The notes beneath the pieces were generated by a model. The model made no database searches and was not told where the DNA came from. It saw only the letters and a program-made list of their open reading frames with translations. A stretch of 64,000 nt of DNA from Euborellia annulipes (taxonomy: Eukaryota; Arthropoda; Insecta; Dermaptera; Anisolabididae): assembly GCA_023213315.1 (NCBI GenBank), contig JAKCPI010009480.1:372001-436000 (forward strand), in the 5' to 3' direction. Positions within the stretch are counted from its first letter, which is position 1; the number at the start of each line of letters is the position of its first letter. The position numbers and the translations under genes are program-made. Shown here in pieces: positions 62,976 to 64,000 of this stretch.

Positions 62976-63530
62976 ATATTTATGGTCCGATATATTATTA
63001 TAATAATGTAGGAAAGTAATATTGGTATAATAATAAGCACAAATAAAGAAAATGAAAACCTTTACCTCGGATACTTATTGTGTCTTTTTTTTTATATAAA
63101 CTGAATTTTTTTTTAATTTTTTTGAACACTTGACCTATATACATGTATAAACTATGTTTTACACCACTCAACAACATCCTTGAATGGTTGGTTGTTTGAC
63201 AAATTTAAACTTTCACGGCACATATTTATATTATACAACACATAAACTTTGTTTAATGCTGTGTTTTATTTACAACTTATTAAAATTACAACGTTTCGGA
63301 CACTCTGCCTGTTTATATGTTGTATAATATATTTAGCTGTTTATTTAAACTCAAATTTTTTTTCCTAAGTATCGTAGATATAATTAGAGTTAAGTAATTT
63401 AAAAATATGACGAAAATTTAATTAATATTCGTAATTTTGTTACAAAAGCAAAAAAAAAAAAAAATGCAACATCAAAATTATGCATTTCAAATTAAGTCAA
63501 AATATTAATTATCTATTTATATATGAATCC

Positions 63531-63776
63531 TGTTACGCATTAGTGTGTCAAACGCCATCTACCGAGTTTGGAGAAAATTAACATTAAAGTTTTTTGTTTT
63601 CATTGGATTATATATTGTATAATTTTTTTTTGTCAATTTTGCAAGTAACATTAAATATAAATTTCTTTAGGACATATTTCATAAAAAATACTATTAATTA
63701 TAGCATTTGAAACAATATTCCGTGCTTAACTCAATTTTCAATTTTTTTTGGCGCTTGACACACTATTGCATAACAA
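63531..63776. repeat. Inverted repeat near the window end
   Basis: TTACGCATTAGTGTGTCAAACGCC (63532-63555) pairs with GGCGCTTGACACACTATTGCATAA (63750-63773). The sequence to the right continues with ATCTCAAAAACTATAACAGC and then TATCTCACAAACTATAAGAGC, so the whole is part of a repeat that runs to or past the window end. Confidence 0.55.
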
Positions 63777-64000
63777 GGTCGATATATAATAAATTGTCAA
63801 TCCTCTGTTCGTACCAAAACATCTCAAAAACTATAACAGCTAGAACCATTTTTTTTTGTAGAGCATCTTTCAAAGAGATGCCCGAAAATAATTTCGTTCC
63901 ATAAATCGCAACGGTACCCCCACTATGTGCGGTTATCTAATCAAATTATCTCACAAACTATAAGAGCAATGAAAAAGTTTTTTTTTTTAATATCATTCAG

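Larger units (their letters stand above)
59981..64000 (-). other. Region upstream of the first eva-1 exon seen
   Basis: The missing 5' exons should lie here or beyond 64000. I found a strong donor on the minus strand at 61624 (TCCAGA|gtaagt), preceded by a GC-richer stretch to about 61780, but its phase and lack of an in-frame ATG do not make a convincing coding exon. It could be a 5' UTR exon. A SINE is at 60719-60972; the rest is AT-rich. Confidence 0.4.

Noticed and set aside
1..64000. CRISPR arrays, operons or bacterial genes
   Set aside because: Repeats are not regularly spaced with unique spacers, and gene structure is spliced and eukaryotic.

Overview
This is an AT-rich eukaryotic genomic window made mostly of long introns, short non-autonomous transposons and simple repeats. 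It contains one clearly recognisable protein-coding gene. Canonical GT-AG introns with pyrimidine tracts, tRNA-derived SINEs, hAT-like MITEs and a THAP/DDE transposon relic place it in an animal. A broken copy of a mobile-element-derived protein whose FHQD...RRYQGRW block I know from arthropod genomes suggests an arthropod. I cannot name the species.

The main gene lies on the minus strand (about 19.5-60 kb) and is an EVA-1 / EVA1C (FAM176) family single-pass membrane protein. Five coding exons at 59980-59831, 42428-42285, 40369-40031, 32463-32206 and 20407-20037 join with perfectly matching phases into 419 residues plus a stop. The order is a SUEL-type (galactose-binding) lectin domain with eight cysteines, a VPRKVLKEKFEEE linker, an acidic/Gly-rich linker, a conserved juxtamembrane block, one transmembrane helix and a short cytoplasmic tail. 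The 5' end (signal peptide and any further lectin domain) was not found here. The introns measure 17.4, 1.9, 7.6 and 11.8 kb and are packed with mobile elements.

The left part (about 3.9-8.8 kb) holds a second minus-strand locus of small exon-like units with short introns. Two of these splice in phase into a 42-residue ORF with one hydrophobic helix; it spans an intron, so no single open frame contains it. Around it are tandemly duplicated exon-like units, including a direct duplication of about 0.55 kb (4706-5257 and 6389-6961). At 3314-3443 is a GC-rich imperfect hairpin unlike its surroundings.

Mobile elements dominate the rest. Fourteen hAT-like elements have terminal inverted repeats and 8-bp target-site duplications readable directly, twelve of them exact; a fifteenth has a degenerate one. 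At 56485-59733 an ISL2EU-type relic (AT duplication, THAP domain, end of a DDE transposase) contains a 2.1-kb palindromic element (TAA duplication) with mirror-image tRNA-like sequences, which itself contains another repeat. A dispersed family with hairpin ends recurs at least ten times, tRNA-derived SINEs at least five times, and three foldback repeats share a GAAGATGG...GAAAC(G/A)TC motif. Between the two loci (about 9.3-19.5 kb) and upstream of 60 kb I see no further coding exons that I can support.
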